From assembly GCA_022826665.1 (NCBI GenBank), contig JAJDUK010000024.1:142068-206067 (forward strand): a stretch of 64,000 nt of DNA, read 5' to 3'. The notes beneath the pieces are model-generated. The model searched no databases. It saw only the letters and a program-made list of their open reading frames with translations, and had not been told where the DNA came from. Position numbers and translations under genes: made by a program. The stretch's first letter is position 1; each line of letters begins with the position of its first letter. Below, piece after piece: positions 1-8,117 of this stretch. The DNA is from Alphaproteobacteria bacterium (GTDB lineage: Bacteria; Pseudomonadota; Alphaproteobacteria; UBA828).

Positions 1-451
1 GCAGGCGCCGGGCACTGGCGTCGGGGTCGCGGGGCAAGAGCAGCACCCGTTCGTCCGCGCCCGCCGGCTCCACGTTGGAGTTGTCGATGCCGGCGTTCGC
101 CATGACGAAGCCGAGGCGATGCTCGACGATAATGACTCCCGGCCGATGACGCACCACTCGCCGCGACTCGCTCAGGATCAGCTCAACCATGCGCGGGTCC
201 TTGTCTGTGCGCGCGGCAAGCTCTCTGGCTTGGGCACCGGGCTCGACCTCTGCCAGATTGGCGTAGCGCCCCTCGCTCTTGGACACGACCTTTTGGGCGA
301 CCACGAGCACGTCGCCGGCGGCCGCAGCCTCGCCGGCCCGCGCGAAGCCATCTGCGATCAGAGCCGCGAGATCGTCGCCGGGCTGCACCATGGGGATGCC
401 CGGCAACGCGAACAATGAGAGAGCGCGAGGGCGCGCCGCCCGTGCGGTCAT
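1..451 (-). CDS. cofE: Coenzyme F420-0:L-glutamate ligase, partial (C-terminus beyond left edge)
   Basis: CofE adds glutamate residues to F420-0 in the last step of F420 synthesis, using GTP. The visible 150 residues begin MTARAARPRALSLF and carry the family's N-terminal landmarks: a PGIPMVQPGDDLAALI segment, a DVLVVAQKVVSKSEGR segment, KDPRMVELIL, and near the edge GFVMANAGIDNSN followed by LLLPRDPDASA. The start ATG (451-449) overlaps the stop of the preceding PPOX gene in an ATGA arrangement, so translation is probably coupled. The rest of the gene lies outside the window, so I cannot tell whether it is fused to an FbiB-type nitroreductase domain. Context with two F420-type oxidoreductase genes supports the call. 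Confidence 0.85.
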   Translation of the reverse strand, partial: MTARAARPRALSLFALPGIPMVQPGDDLAALIADGFARAGEAAAAGDVLVVAQKVVSKSEGRYANLAEVEPGAQARELAARTDKDPRMVELILSESRRVVRHRPGVIIVEHRLGFVMANAGIDNSNVEPAGADERVLLLPRDPDASARRL

Positions 452-906
452 CGCGACGCGCCGCCTCCGGCAGCGGCGCTCCAGCTCGTGACCCGCTCGA
501 TCCTGATCGCGATCACGGGGAGCGGCGCCAGGTCCATCGCGCGGTACTGCCGATACCTCACGCGTAGGAGAGCCTGGGCCGCGTCGTGCTCGGCACCGCT
601 TTCCATGATCTCCGCCCGGCCACGCACCATGACCCAGCGGAGTCTCGTCCAGTCGTCATCGTCGTAGTGATCGGCGGTCAGCACGACGTTCGGGTTCTCC
701 GTGATGTTGTGGAGGCGCTTCAGCGGCCTCCCGCTCTTGGGCTTGCGATCGATCGCGATATAGGCGGAGGCGCCTTGGATGGCGAAGCAAACGGGCACGA
801 CATGGGGTGCACCGGCCGCATTCGCCGTTGCGAGGTACGCCACCCGCTTCGCCTCCAGGAAGGCGCGCTCGTCCTCCCCGAGGACGGCCGCCCTGCCCTC
901 GCCCAT
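448..906 (-). CDS. PPOX-class (split-barrel) F420-dependent oxidoreductase
   Basis: A 152-residue protein of the pyridoxamine-phosphate-oxidase-like split beta-barrel fold, resembling the small F420-binding group typified by mycobacterial Rv0121. Visible landmarks are an N-terminal FLEAKRVAYLATAN segment followed by PHVVPVCFAI, a central KRLHNITENPNVVL strand and a VMVRGRAEI strand. Its stop overlaps the cofE start by four bases, and it lies 21 bases downstream of an LLM-class oxidoreductase gene, so the three probably form one operon. The F420 (rather than FMN) assignment rests on the cofE linkage and on family resemblance; the substrate is unknown. Confidence 0.75.
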   Translation of the reverse strand: MGEGRAAVLGEDERAFLEAKRVAYLATANAAGAPHVVPVCFAIQGASAYIAIDRKPKSGRPLKRLHNITENPNVVLTADHYDDDDWTRLRWVMVRGRAEIMESGAEHDAAQALLRVRYRQYRAMDLAPLPVIAIRIERVTSWSAAAGGGASR

Positions 907-927
907 GCCGCTACAGCGCCGCCGGGT

Positions 928-1791
928 TCAGATGTCCGCGAGTGCCGTCTTGATCCGTTCGATGGCCTCGATATGTGCCCGCGGCGTGGTGAGGCCCGAG
1001 TTCATGGTGTTGACCGAATAGTGCGTGGCGCCGAGCTTCTTCCAGCCTGCCGCGTGCGCCCGCCACTGCTCGGGCGTCTTGTCCAACACATCGAGCCAGG
1101 TCTCGATCCCGACCTCTGCAGGGTCTCGGCCGGCGTCTCGGATGTAGCCCCGGAACTTTTCGACCTCGGCCGCGCCTTCCTCGTCCGGCGCGAAGAGCGG
1201 GAACCAGCCGTCGCCGATCCGGGCGGTGCGCTTGAGGACGACATCGGCATGGCCGCCGAACCAGACCGGTATGGGCTGCTGGACGGGCAGTGGATTAAGG
1301 CCAGCATCGGTGATGCGGTGGTCCTGCCCCTCGAAGGTGATGAGCTCGTTGGTCCAGAGCAGGCGCATGACCTCGATCTGCTCTTCGATGCGCCTTGCGC
1401 GATCCCCGAAGTCCATGCCGAGGGCTTCGTATTCCACGTGGTTCCAACCGATCGCCACGCCGAGCCGGAGCCGCCCTTCGCAGAGCACGTCGAGCGCTGC
1501 CGCCTGCTTCGCCACCAGCGCGCTCTGGCGCTGCGGCAGGATGATGATGCCGGTGACGAATTCGAGCCGGGTGACGGCAGCGAGGAAGCCGAACAGCACG
1601 AAGGGCTCGTGGAAGGCATCGGTGTGCTTGTAGGGGCCTCGGAGATCGTGGGTGGCGGCGTTGCCGCCGAGCACGTGGTCGAAGGCGAGGACATGCTTGT
1701 ACCCCAGCGCCTCGGCCGCCTGCCCGTAGTCGCGAACGACCGCGGGATCGTTGCCGATCTCGGTTTGTGGAAAAACGACGCCAAGCTGCAT
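928..1791 (-). CDS. LLM-class F420-dependent oxidoreductase
   Basis: A 287-residue luciferase-like TIM-barrel oxidoreductase of the group often annotated as probable F420-dependent (TIGR03619 type). It opens MQLGVVFPQTEIGNDP, then shows AAEALGYKHVLAFDHVLG, the FVTGIIILPQR strand, and the GVAIGWNHVEYEALG motif typical of these enzymes. Such proteins reduce or oxidise small organic substrates with F420; the substrate here cannot be read. It is the first gene of the presumed LLM-PPOX-cofE operon and is divergent from another split-barrel gene at 1927. Confidence 0.8.
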   Translation of the reverse strand: MQLGVVFPQTEIGNDPAVVRDYGQAAEALGYKHVLAFDHVLGGNAATHDLRGPYKHTDAFHEPFVLFGFLAAVTRLEFVTGIIILPQRQSALVAKQAAALDVLCEGRLRLGVAIGWNHVEYEALGMDFGDRARRIEEQIEVMRLLWTNELITFEGQDHRITDAGLNPLPVQQPIPVWFGGHADVVLKRTARIGDGWFPLFAPDEEGAAEVEKFRGYIRDAGRDPAEVGIETWLDVLDKTPEQWRAHAAGWKKLGATHYSVNTMNSGLTTPRAHIEAIERIKTALADI

Positions 1792-1926
1792 TCAAGGCCT
1801 CCCTCGCTCACGGTTGCGCGCGCGGCCGGCGCGGCCGCGGCATACCATGTTATCATGCGCCGTCAGTGCGGCATCGTCGGGCCTCGGCGGAGTGGCCGCG
1901 TACCAGCCGGATAAGGGAGAGACAAG

Positions 1927-2409
1927 ATGGCGGATGACGACTCGTGGCGCGGCAAAGTCGGCGGTATGACCGACGAAGAGGTCGACGAATTCCTCAAGGG
2001 GCCCCACCTCTGCCGGCTCGCCTGCCTCGACGAGGAAGGTTGGCCCTACATCGTGCCGCTCTGGTACCAGTACCGCGACGGCGGCTACTACGTCGTCCCC
2101 CGCGCGCGCTCAGTCTGGGCCAAGCACATCCAGCGGGACCCGCGAGTCCACATCTGCGTCGATATCTGGGAGACGATGCAGAAGGTGATGGCCAAGGGAA
2201 GGGCCGAGATCGTCGAGGAGCCCAACACCGGCGGCAAGTGGGTCGAGGTCGCGACCGAGATGTCGCTGCGCTATCTGGGCGAGAATGGACCGAAGTACCT
2301 GGAGCCGACGCTGGTCGAGCCCCGCTGGCTCATCTTCTTGAAGCCCGATTCGCAGATGACCTGGCAGGGCGTGGACTGGGCCGAACGTTACAAGCACGCG
2401 AAGTGGTAG
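1927..2409 (+). CDS. Pyridoxamine 5'-phosphate oxidase family protein
   Basis: A 160-residue split-barrel flavin/deazaflavin-binding protein. The N-terminus has EVDEFLKGPHLCRLACLDEEG followed by PYIVPLWYQYRDG, the usual first two strands of this fold, then VHICVDIWETMQKVMAKGRAEIV. It is divergent from the F420 operon, with 135 bases between the two starts, so it could share regulation and may also be F420-linked. A GGGAGAGACAAG ribosome site precedes the ATG. The substrate is unknown, and FMN or heme use cannot be excluded. Confidence 0.7.
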   Translation: MADDDSWRGKVGGMTDEEVDEFLKGPHLCRLACLDEEGWPYIVPLWYQYRDGGYYVVPRARSVWAKHIQRDPRVHICVDIWETMQKVMAKGRAEIVEEPNTGGKWVEVATEMSLRYLGENGPKYLEPTLVEPRWLIFLKPDSQMTWQGVDWAERYKHAKW

Positions 2410-2495
2410 CGGACGCCGTCGACGATTCGCACCGGCCGGGGCCAGCGGCTGGACCGTAGCGCGTAGCAGCGCAACGGCACCCTGTTACCGAGACC

Positions 2496-3437
2496 ATGAC
2501 CGACGCGGGCGAAGCGCGGCCGAGCGCCGCTGCGGCAACGGCGCCCCGGGTCGGCGTACTCGCGGTCGTCTACCTGCTGATCGCGGGCGCGCTCTACGGC
2601 CTGCTCTTCTCGATCAACAAGGTCGCGACGACCAATGGCGTGCCGGGGCTGGCCTACGTCTTCTGGCATACCCTCGGTGCCGGGCTGATCCTCTGGCTCG
2701 GCTGCCTCGCGACTCGCACGCCCGTGGGCTTCAGCGTGGCGCATCTGCGCTTCTATGCGGTCTGCGGCGCAGTCGGCGTTTCGATCCCGGTGTCGATTCT
2801 CGCCCATGTGGCGCCCAAGCTGCCGGCAAGCCTCGTGGTCATGGTCACCTGCCTCTCGCCGACCTGCACCTACCTGATGGCAATGACGCTCAGGATGGAG
2901 CGCTTCCGGCTGCTCAGCACCGTGGGCGTGGCCCTCGGCCTCGTGGGCGTTGTCATCCTGGTGCTGCCGGGCATCACAGTGCCGAGCTTTGCGGAGGCAA
3001 GCTGGCTGCTGCTGGCCTTGCTCGCGCCGGTTTGCTTCGCCGCGTTCAACATCGCAGGCACGCTGCTCTGGCCGCCAAAGGCGCACTCGCTCTCGCTGGC
3101 CTGCGGCATTCAGCTCGGTGCTGCCATCGTGCTCGTCCCGGTGATGATCGGCATGGGCGAGACCTACCTCTTCCCCGGCCCGATGCTTGCCGGCGATCTC
3201 GCGATCCTGGGTGCGACAGTGATCACCGCCGTTGTCTGGTATCTCATATTCGAAATCCTCAGGCGCAGCGGCCCGCTCTTCCTCTCCCAGTTCGGCTATA
3301 TCATCGTGCTGACAGGGCCGGGCTGGGGAGCGGTGATCTTCGGTGAGCGGCTGAGCGGCTGGGCGTGGGTCGCGGCTGCCCTCCTGCTCGCGGGTCTTGG
3401 GGTGCTTACCTGGTCGAAGCGTCGCGCAGGTGAATAG
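2496..3437 (+). CDS. DMT-superfamily (EamA) transporter
   Basis: A 313-residue inner-membrane protein with about ten hydrophobic segments in two repeated halves, as in EamA/RhaT-type drug/metabolite transporters. The first helix is VVYLLIAGALYGLLF and the last LSGWAWVAAALLLAGLGVLTW, followed by a basic tail (SKRRAGE). The second EamA repeat starts near LLALLAPVCFAAFNIAGTL. It sits 9 bases before the PhzF-like gene and may be cotranscribed with it. The transported compound is unknown. Confidence 0.8.
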   Translation: MTDAGEARPSAAAATAPRVGVLAVVYLLIAGALYGLLFSINKVATTNGVPGLAYVFWHTLGAGLILWLGCLATRTPVGFSVAHLRFYAVCGAVGVSIPVSILAHVAPKLPASLVVMVTCLSPTCTYLMAMTLRMERFRLLSTVGVALGLVGVVILVLPGITVPSFAEASWLLLALLAPVCFAAFNIAGTLLWPPKAHSLSLACGIQLGAAIVLVPVMIGMGETYLFPGPMLAGDLAILGATVITAVVWYLIFEILRRSGPLFLSQFGYIIVLTGPGWGAVIFGERLSGWAWVAAALLLAGLGVLTWSKRRAGE

Positions 3438-3446
3438 GAGGCGTGG

Positions 3447-4238
3447 ATGACGATCAGACTGCTTCAGGTCGACACCTTCACCGACCGGGTGCTGGGCGGC
3501 AATCCGGCCGCGGTCTGCCCCCTCAACGCCTGGCTGGACGAGGCGACGATGCAGGCCATCGCGGCCGAGAACAACCTGTCGGAGACCGCGTTTCTGGTGC
3601 CCGAGGGCGAAGGCTATCGCCTGCGCTGGTTCACGCCCAACGTCGAGGTCGATCTCTGCGGTCACGCCACCCTCGCCGCCGCCTTCGTCGTGTTCGAGGA
3701 GCTCAAGCCCGGCACGGACAGCGTCGCGTTCCAGACGCTCAGCGGCAGGCTCACGGTCGCGCGCGACGGCGAGGCGATGGTCATGGACTTTCCGGCCCAG
3801 CCTGCGAGCCCGGCGACTCCCCCGGCGGTGCTGGCGCGGGCACTCGGCGCAACGCCCGCCGAAGTGCTCGCCGGCGCGGACTGGATCGCGGTGTTCGAGA
3901 ACGCGGTCCAGGTGGCGGCGCTCAATCCCGATCACGCAGGGCTGACCGCCTTGGACCGGCGCGGGGTCGTGGCGACCGCGCCCGGAGACGAGGGCGACGC
4001 CGACTACGTGCTGCGCTTCTTCGCGCCCAAGAACGCCGTGCCGGAGGACCCGGTCACCGGCAATGTGCAGACGGCACTGGTGCCCTATTGGGCTGGCCGT
4101 CTTGGCAAGCGACGACTCTCCGCGCGCCAGCTTTCCGCCCGCGGCGGGCGAATGGTCTGCGAGGACCGGGGCGAGCGCGTCTCCATCGCAGGCCGTGCGG
4201 TGCTCTACATGGACGCGACGATTACAGTCGGTCGCTAA
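3447..4238 (+). CDS. PhzF family isomerase/epimerase-like protein
   Basis: A 263-residue protein of the PhzF/diaminopimelate-epimerase fold. It begins with the typical LLQVDTFTDRVLGGNPAAVC segment and contains AENNLSETAFLV, where the Glu matches the general acid/base of PhzF. It also has the LCGHATLAAA motif and, near the end, EDPVTGNVQ. PhzF proteins isomerise small hydrophilic substrates; no phenazine genes are present, so the true substrate is unknown. A GGAGG site lies just upstream of the ATG. The last four bases overlap the convergent DksA-like gene. Confidence 0.82.
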   Translation: MTIRLLQVDTFTDRVLGGNPAAVCPLNAWLDEATMQAIAAENNLSETAFLVPEGEGYRLRWFTPNVEVDLCGHATLAAAFVVFEELKPGTDSVAFQTLSGRLTVARDGEAMVMDFPAQPASPATPPAVLARALGATPAEVLAGADWIAVFENAVQVAALNPDHAGLTALDRRGVVATAPGDEGDADYVLRFFAPKNAVPEDPVTGNVQTALVPYWAGRLGKRRLSARQLSARGGRMVCEDRGERVSIAGRAVLYMDATITVGR

Positions 4239-4579
4239 CCGGCGCAGTCGACGCAGCGGGCGATGGTCGGGTCGATGGCGAGCCGCTTGGCGGGAATTCG
4301 CTCCCCGCAATCGGTGCAATAGCCGTAGTCTCCGGTATCGAGCCGGCGCAGCGCCGCCTCGATGAGCGGCAATCGCGCGCGGCGGCGGGCCTCCACCGAC
4401 TGCGCCATCGCCTGCACCTGCATTGCATCCATGCGCGAGACGCGACCGACACTTTGCTGGTCGAGTGCCACCGGGCGTCGCTCGTCCGCCGCTGCCTCGC
4501 TCAGCGCAAGCAGCTCGGCGCGCTCCTGTTCGAGGATCTGCCGAATTTTCTTCGGATCGCGGGTGGGGCGGGCGGTCAT
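4235..4579 (-). CDS. TraR/DksA family zinc-finger regulator
   Basis: About 114 residues from the ATG at 4579; an in-frame ATG at 4630 would add 17 residues that do not look conserved, and neither start has a clear ribosome site. The protein has an N-terminal coiled-coil region containing VGRVSRMDAMQVQ and a C-terminal C4 zinc finger CX2C-X17-CX2C (CTDCGERIP...CVDC). DksA-type proteins bind the RNA polymerase secondary channel and modulate stringent-response promoters. This is one of the short DksA-like paralogues rather than full-length DksA. It overlaps the convergent phzF-like gene by four bases. Confidence 0.8.
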   Translation of the reverse strand: MTARPTRDPKKIRQILEQERAELLALSEAAADERRPVALDQQSVGRVSRMDAMQVQAMAQSVEARRRARLPLIEAALRRLDTGDYGYCTDCGERIPAKRLAIDPTIARCVDCAG

Positions 4580-4738
4580 GGGTAGTGTGTGCTCATTGGA
4601 GGAGTGATTGTAGACGATCGACCGCGCCACGCGAGGGCGACGTGTTCAGTCCGGTATGTCGGCGTACAAATTTGGCGCGCTTGACGCGCTCGCCCGCTCC
4701 GCCGCACCCTTCAAGGTGGGGTTAGCAGGGAGAAACCG

Positions 4739-5659
4739 ATGGCGTCGGGAGCAATCGTGGTAACTGGATCGGCAGGGCTGATCGGCTTCGCCGTCGCGTC
4801 TCGGCTCGCGCGTGAAGGACGCGACGTGATCGGCACCGATCGCATCCAGCCCAGGGAGGACGGCGGGTTTTCCTCGATCGATGCGGAGCTCACCGACGTT
4901 CACAAGCTACATGCCATCTGCAGCGGCGACGTCAAAGCGATCATTCATTGCGGGGCGGTGTCCGGTCCCATGCTGGGCCGCGACAACCCGCGTGCGGTGA
5001 TCGAGACCAATGTCGCCGGCACCGCCAACCTGCTGGAGATTGCGCGCCAACGAGGCGTGCGCCTGGTGTTCTGCTCCTCCACGTCTGCCTATGGCCACAC
5101 CGCCGTCGGTCTTGAACCGGTGCCCGAGGACGCGCCGCTCGCAGCAGACGATATCTACGGCGCCACCAAGGCATCCGGCGACATCCTGACTCGTGCCTAC
5201 GTGGCACAGACTGGCCTCGACGCCGTCGTGTTGCGATTTTCGTGGGTCTACGGGCCGCGCCGGCGCACCACCTGCGTGGTGCGCGAGATGATCAAGGACG
5301 CGCACGCCGGGCAGCCCACCACGCTCCCCTACGGCCGCGGCTTCACGCGGCAGTACGTCTATATCGACGACGTCGTGAGCGCCGTGATCGCGGCAATCGA
5401 TGCCGGGGAGATCGGGCCGCAGCGCGTGTTCAACATTACGGGCGGCCAGCGCCTGGAATTCGGCGAGATCGCAGACGCCGTGCGCGACGTGGTGCCAGGA
5501 GCGCAAGTCACGCTCGGCGAGGGCGCTGACCCGGAAGACCAGAGTCACGGCCGGTTCGACATCTCGGCAGCCGCCCGCGTCCTGGGCTGGCAGCCGCAGA
5601 TCGCATTCGCGGATGGCGTGCGCGAATACGCCGGCTGGCTCGCCGAGAACCCCGTGTAG
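4739..5659 (+). CDS. NAD-dependent epimerase/dehydratase (extended SDR)
   Basis: A 306-residue extended short-chain dehydrogenase. The NAD-binding glycine motif GSAGLIG lies near residues 10-16, and the catalytic YGATK (YxxxK) lies near the middle after a CSSTSAYG segment. A later RQYVYIDDVVSAVIAAI segment is typical of nucleotide-sugar epimerases and dehydratases. An AGGGAGA ribosome site precedes the ATG. Because no sugar-nucleotide genes are adjacent, the substrate cannot be named; a uronate- or nucleotide-sugar-type substrate is possible. Confidence 0.78.
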   Translation: MASGAIVVTGSAGLIGFAVASRLAREGRDVIGTDRIQPREDGGFSSIDAELTDVHKLHAICSGDVKAIIHCGAVSGPMLGRDNPRAVIETNVAGTANLLEIARQRGVRLVFCSSTSAYGHTAVGLEPVPEDAPLAADDIYGATKASGDILTRAYVAQTGLDAVVLRFSWVYGPRRRTTCVVREMIKDAHAGQPTTLPYGRGFTRQYVYIDDVVSAVIAAIDAGEIGPQRVFNITGGQRLEFGEIADAVRDVVPGAQVTLGEGADPEDQSHGRFDISAAARVLGWQPQIAFADGVREYAGWLAENPV

Positions 5660-5706
5660 AACCGGGACACGCACAGACAAAACGAGGATCAAAGGGAGGA
5701 ATCGCC

Positions 5707-6501
5707 ATGCCACGCGCCGCAGTGATCGTGCCGTTTCCGTATGATGAGGAGGGCCTAGACTACAGGCGTGCCGAGTTGGAGCAGGTCGAGCTCTCCGGCA
5801 ACGTCACCTTCGACTACAAGCCGCTCAAGGCGGGTCCGATGCACTTCCTCGGCCGCCACGACGAGTTTCTGGTCGAGTTCGCCATCCTCGAAGCCGGCAT
5901 GGCGCTGGCCGAGGAGGGCTATGACGCCATCACGGTCAACACCTTGAGCGATTCCGGCGTCGCCGAGTTACGGGCTGTGCTGGACATCCCCGTGGTCTCG
6001 AACGGCAAGTCGTCTCTGCTCTATGCGCTCACCCTCGGCACCCGCTTCTGCGTGATCGCGCAGACCGACCCCTCATATCCGCAGTACACCGATGCCTGGC
6101 TCGCCTTCTACAAGAACCTGTTCAAGAAGTTCGAGGTTTCCCAGTTCTGCTCCTCGGTCGAGCTGTTCGAGGCGAAGTCGGACATGAGGGCGCTGTTCAC
6201 CGGCCGCGAGGCGGAGGTCTTCCCCATCATGAAGGAGACCTGTGAGAGGGGCCTTGCCAAGGGCGCCGACGTGATCGTCCTCGGTTCGACCACGCTCTCG
6301 CAGGCCGGGCCCTATCTCTCGGAGAACCTGCCCGTCCCAGTGGTCAATCCGGGCCCGCTCGCACTCAAGATGGTGGAGACGGTGCTGGGCCTCGGCCACA
6401 GCCACAGTCCGGTGGCGCATCCCAAGCCTGCCGTGCCGCGTCCGAAGATGATCCACGCCATGATGGACGCCGCGCGCGACCATCAAACTGCGGACGACTA
6501 G
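5707..6501 (+). CDS. Asp/Glu/hydantoin racemase superfamily protein lacking both catalytic Cys
   Basis: A 264-residue protein with the two-lobed fold pattern of aspartate/glutamate/hydantoin racemases: AVIVPFPYDEEG at the start, GYDAITVNTLSDSG near residue 78, then LDIPVV, and GADVIVLGSTTLS near residue 194. In active cofactor-independent racemases the positions after the first Asn and after LG are Cys; here they are T79 and S194. The remaining Cys (115, 148, 179) are at other places. It may therefore be a non-racemase member such as a decarboxylase- or isomerase-like enzyme. The ribosome site is GGGAGGA. Confidence 0.72.
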   Translation: MPRAAVIVPFPYDEEGLDYRRAELEQVELSGNVTFDYKPLKAGPMHFLGRHDEFLVEFAILEAGMALAEEGYDAITVNTLSDSGVAELRAVLDIPVVSNGKSSLLYALTLGTRFCVIAQTDPSYPQYTDAWLAFYKNLFKKFEVSQFCSSVELFEAKSDMRALFTGREAEVFPIMKETCERGLAKGADVIVLGSTTLSQAGPYLSENLPVPVVNPGPLALKMVETVLGLGHSHSPVAHPKPAVPRPKMIHAMMDAARDHQTADD

Positions 6502-6519
6502 CCGGCTCGGCACGCGCGC

Positions 6520-7347
6520 ATGAGCCGGCAATCGGCGGAGGGGAACGCCGCGGGCGCGGGCACAGGTTCAGGCGCAGACACGACCTGGGACGCCGGGCTC
6601 TACGACCGCTCATTCGGCTTCGTCTCCGCCTTCGCCACCGACATGGTCGATCTGCTTGCGCCCGAGCCTGGTGAGCGGATCGTCGATCTCGGCTGCGGCA
6701 CCGGGAAGCTGACGGCGGCCATCGCCGCGCGCGGCGCTGAGGTGATCGGCATCGACGGCGACGCGGCGATGGTCCAGCGCGCCCGCGCGCTTCACCCTCA
6801 CCTCACCTTCCAGCATGCCGACGGGCGGGATTTCGCCATCGAGGGCCACGCCGATGCGGTCTTCTCCAACGCCGCGCTGCACTGGATGAAGGAGGATCCC
6901 CCAGGAGTGATCGCCTGCGTCGCCCGCGCGCTCCGGCCCGGCGGCCGCTTCGTCGCCGAGATGGGCGCGTACCGCAACGTGCGGATCATCACCGATGCGC
7001 TCTACCAGGCGCTCGCCGAGGAAGGCGTCCCGGCCGAGGCGGTCGACTTTCCCTGGTACTTCCCACGCACGAGCCACTACGTCGGCCTGCTGGAGGATGG
7101 CGGCTTCGACGTGACGCAGCTCCGTTATTTTGCCCGCCCGACTCCGCTCGACGACTGCCCCAACGGCCTTGCCGACTGGATCGACATGTTCGGCGGGAAC
7201 TTTACCGACGCAGCACCGCCGGGGCGCGTTCCTACGGTCATCGAACGCACAATCGAACTCACTCGCGACCGGCTCTGCCCCGACGGGCGCTGGGTGACCG
7301 ACTACACCCGCCTGCGCTTTGTCGCCGTGAAGGTGTCTGAGGGGTAG
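6520..7347 (+). CDS. Class I SAM-dependent methyltransferase
   Basis: A 275-residue methyltransferase resembling trans-aconitate 2-methyltransferases. It shows motif I VDLGCGTGKLTAAIA, the following acidic VIGIDGDAAMV, and the motif IV region DAVFSNAALHWM. A C-terminal half with LRYFARPTPLDDC probably forms the substrate lid. It starts 18 bases after the racemase-fold gene and may be cotranscribed with it. The methyl acceptor is unknown. Confidence 0.78.
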   Translation: MSRQSAEGNAAGAGTGSGADTTWDAGLYDRSFGFVSAFATDMVDLLAPEPGERIVDLGCGTGKLTAAIAARGAEVIGIDGDAAMVQRARALHPHLTFQHADGRDFAIEGHADAVFSNAALHWMKEDPPGVIACVARALRPGGRFVAEMGAYRNVRIITDALYQALAEEGVPAEAVDFPWYFPRTSHYVGLLEDGGFDVTQLRYFARPTPLDDCPNGLADWIDMFGGNFTDAAPPGRVPTVIERTIELTRDRLCPDGRWVTDYTRLRFVAVKVSEG

Positions 7348-7390
7348 AGGAAGGAGTGTGAAAGTCGCGCGGCGGTGATTCAAGTCGATA

Positions 7391-7421
7391 TTGATGTTTG
7401 ATGTGTGATACGATAGCATCA
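7391..7421 (+). promoter_or_regulatory. Candidate vapBC promoter and overlapping operator
   Basis: A sigma-70-like pair, TTGATG (7391-7396) and TAGCAT (7414-7419), is spaced by 17 bases. The -10 is covered by an imperfect palindrome TGATACGATAGCATCA (7406-7421, 11 of 16 positions symmetric). This layout fits autorepression by a VapB-VapC complex. The match is modest and read by eye only. Confidence 0.35.
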
Positions 7422-7443
7422 TGTAATTTCAGCGGGTCCAGCC

Positions 7444-7689
7444 ATGCGAACCACCCTGAACATCGACGACGACGTGCTCATCGCCGTGAAAGAGCTCGCC
7501 AAACGCGAGTCCAAATCGTTGGGAGACGTGACATCGAGCCTGCTGCGCCAGTCTCTGACGCAAAGGGATGCGGACGGCACGGCAGATACCGGGCAAGAAT
7601 CAGAATTCGGATTTCATCCGTTTCCCAAGCGGGGTGGGATCGTCACCAACGAGTTGATTGACCGGTTGCGCGAGGAAGCCGGCGACTGA
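7444..7689 (+). CDS. vapB: VapB-type ribbon-helix-helix antitoxin
   Basis: An 81-residue protein whose first 45 residues (MRTTLNIDDDVLIAVKELA, then the KSLGDVTSSLLRQSL helix) match the ribbon-helix-helix DNA-binding fold of CopG/VapB antitoxins. The C-terminal part, with FHPFPKRGGIVTNELIDRLRE, is the usual toxin-binding tail of this family. It should neutralise the downstream PIN toxin and repress its own operon. The stop codon shares one base with the toxin start (TGATG), indicating coupled translation. Confidence 0.85.
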   Translation: MRTTLNIDDDVLIAVKELAKRESKSLGDVTSSLLRQSLTQRDADGTADTGQESEFGFHPFPKRGGIVTNELIDRLREEAGD

Positions 7690-8117
7690 TGCGCGCGCTA
7701 CTGGACGTGAACGTCCTGATCGCGCTGCTGGATTCCGACCACATTCACCACCAGTCCGCTAAGCGCTGGCTGCGGGACAACATCGATCCGGGTTGGGCCA
7801 CTTGCCCGCTCACCGAAAACGGGTGCGTGAGAATCATGTCCCAACCCACCTACCCCAACCGCCAATCGGCACCTTTCGTTGCCGAACGTCTTCAGCGGGC
7901 AACTGCAACTGCTCACCACCGCTTCTGGCCCGATACAGTGAGCCTGCTCAGTCGAGACGTGGTCGATTGGAGGAAGCTGATCGGCCCGAGACAGATAACC
8001 GATGTATATCTTCTAGCCCTCGCCGTTGCGCACGGTGGCCGGTTTGTCACATTCGACGCCCGAATCGACTCGAGTGCCATTCCTGGCGCCGAAGATCGGC
8101 ACTGTTGCCTGATTTGA
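7689..8117 (+). CDS. vapC: VapC-type PIN-domain ribonuclease toxin
   Basis: A 142-residue PIN-domain protein. The acidic catalytic set is present: D6 in LLDVNVLIALL, E43 in CPLTENGCVRI, D105 in ITDVYLLALA and D123 in FVTFDARID. VapC toxins cut specific RNAs, often initiator tRNA or the 23S sarcin-ricin loop, when freed from VapB. All key residues are intact, so the toxin is probably functional. The pair sits as a small insertion between a methyltransferase gene and the yebC-ruv array. Confidence 0.87.
   Translation: MRALLDVNVLIALLDSDHIHHQSAKRWLRDNIDPGWATCPLTENGCVRIMSQPTYPNRQSAPFVAERLQRATATAHHRFWPDTVSLLSRDVVDWRKLIGPRQITDVYLLALAVAHGGRFVTFDARIDSSAIPGAEDRHCCLI

Noticed and set aside
1840..1860. 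CATGTTATCATG palindrome between the divergent LLM and split-barrel genes
   Set aside because: The symmetric arms are only four bases (CATG), too short to call an operator, and no clear promoter hexamers flank it.
2388..4319. A 643-codon minus-strand frame across the DMT transporter and PhzF genes
   Set aside because: It overlaps two convincing plus-strand genes and has no family features.
4681..4709. TTGACG as a -35 box for the epimerase gene
   Set aside because: No acceptable -10 hexamer is found 15-19 bases downstream, and the region is uniformly GC-rich.
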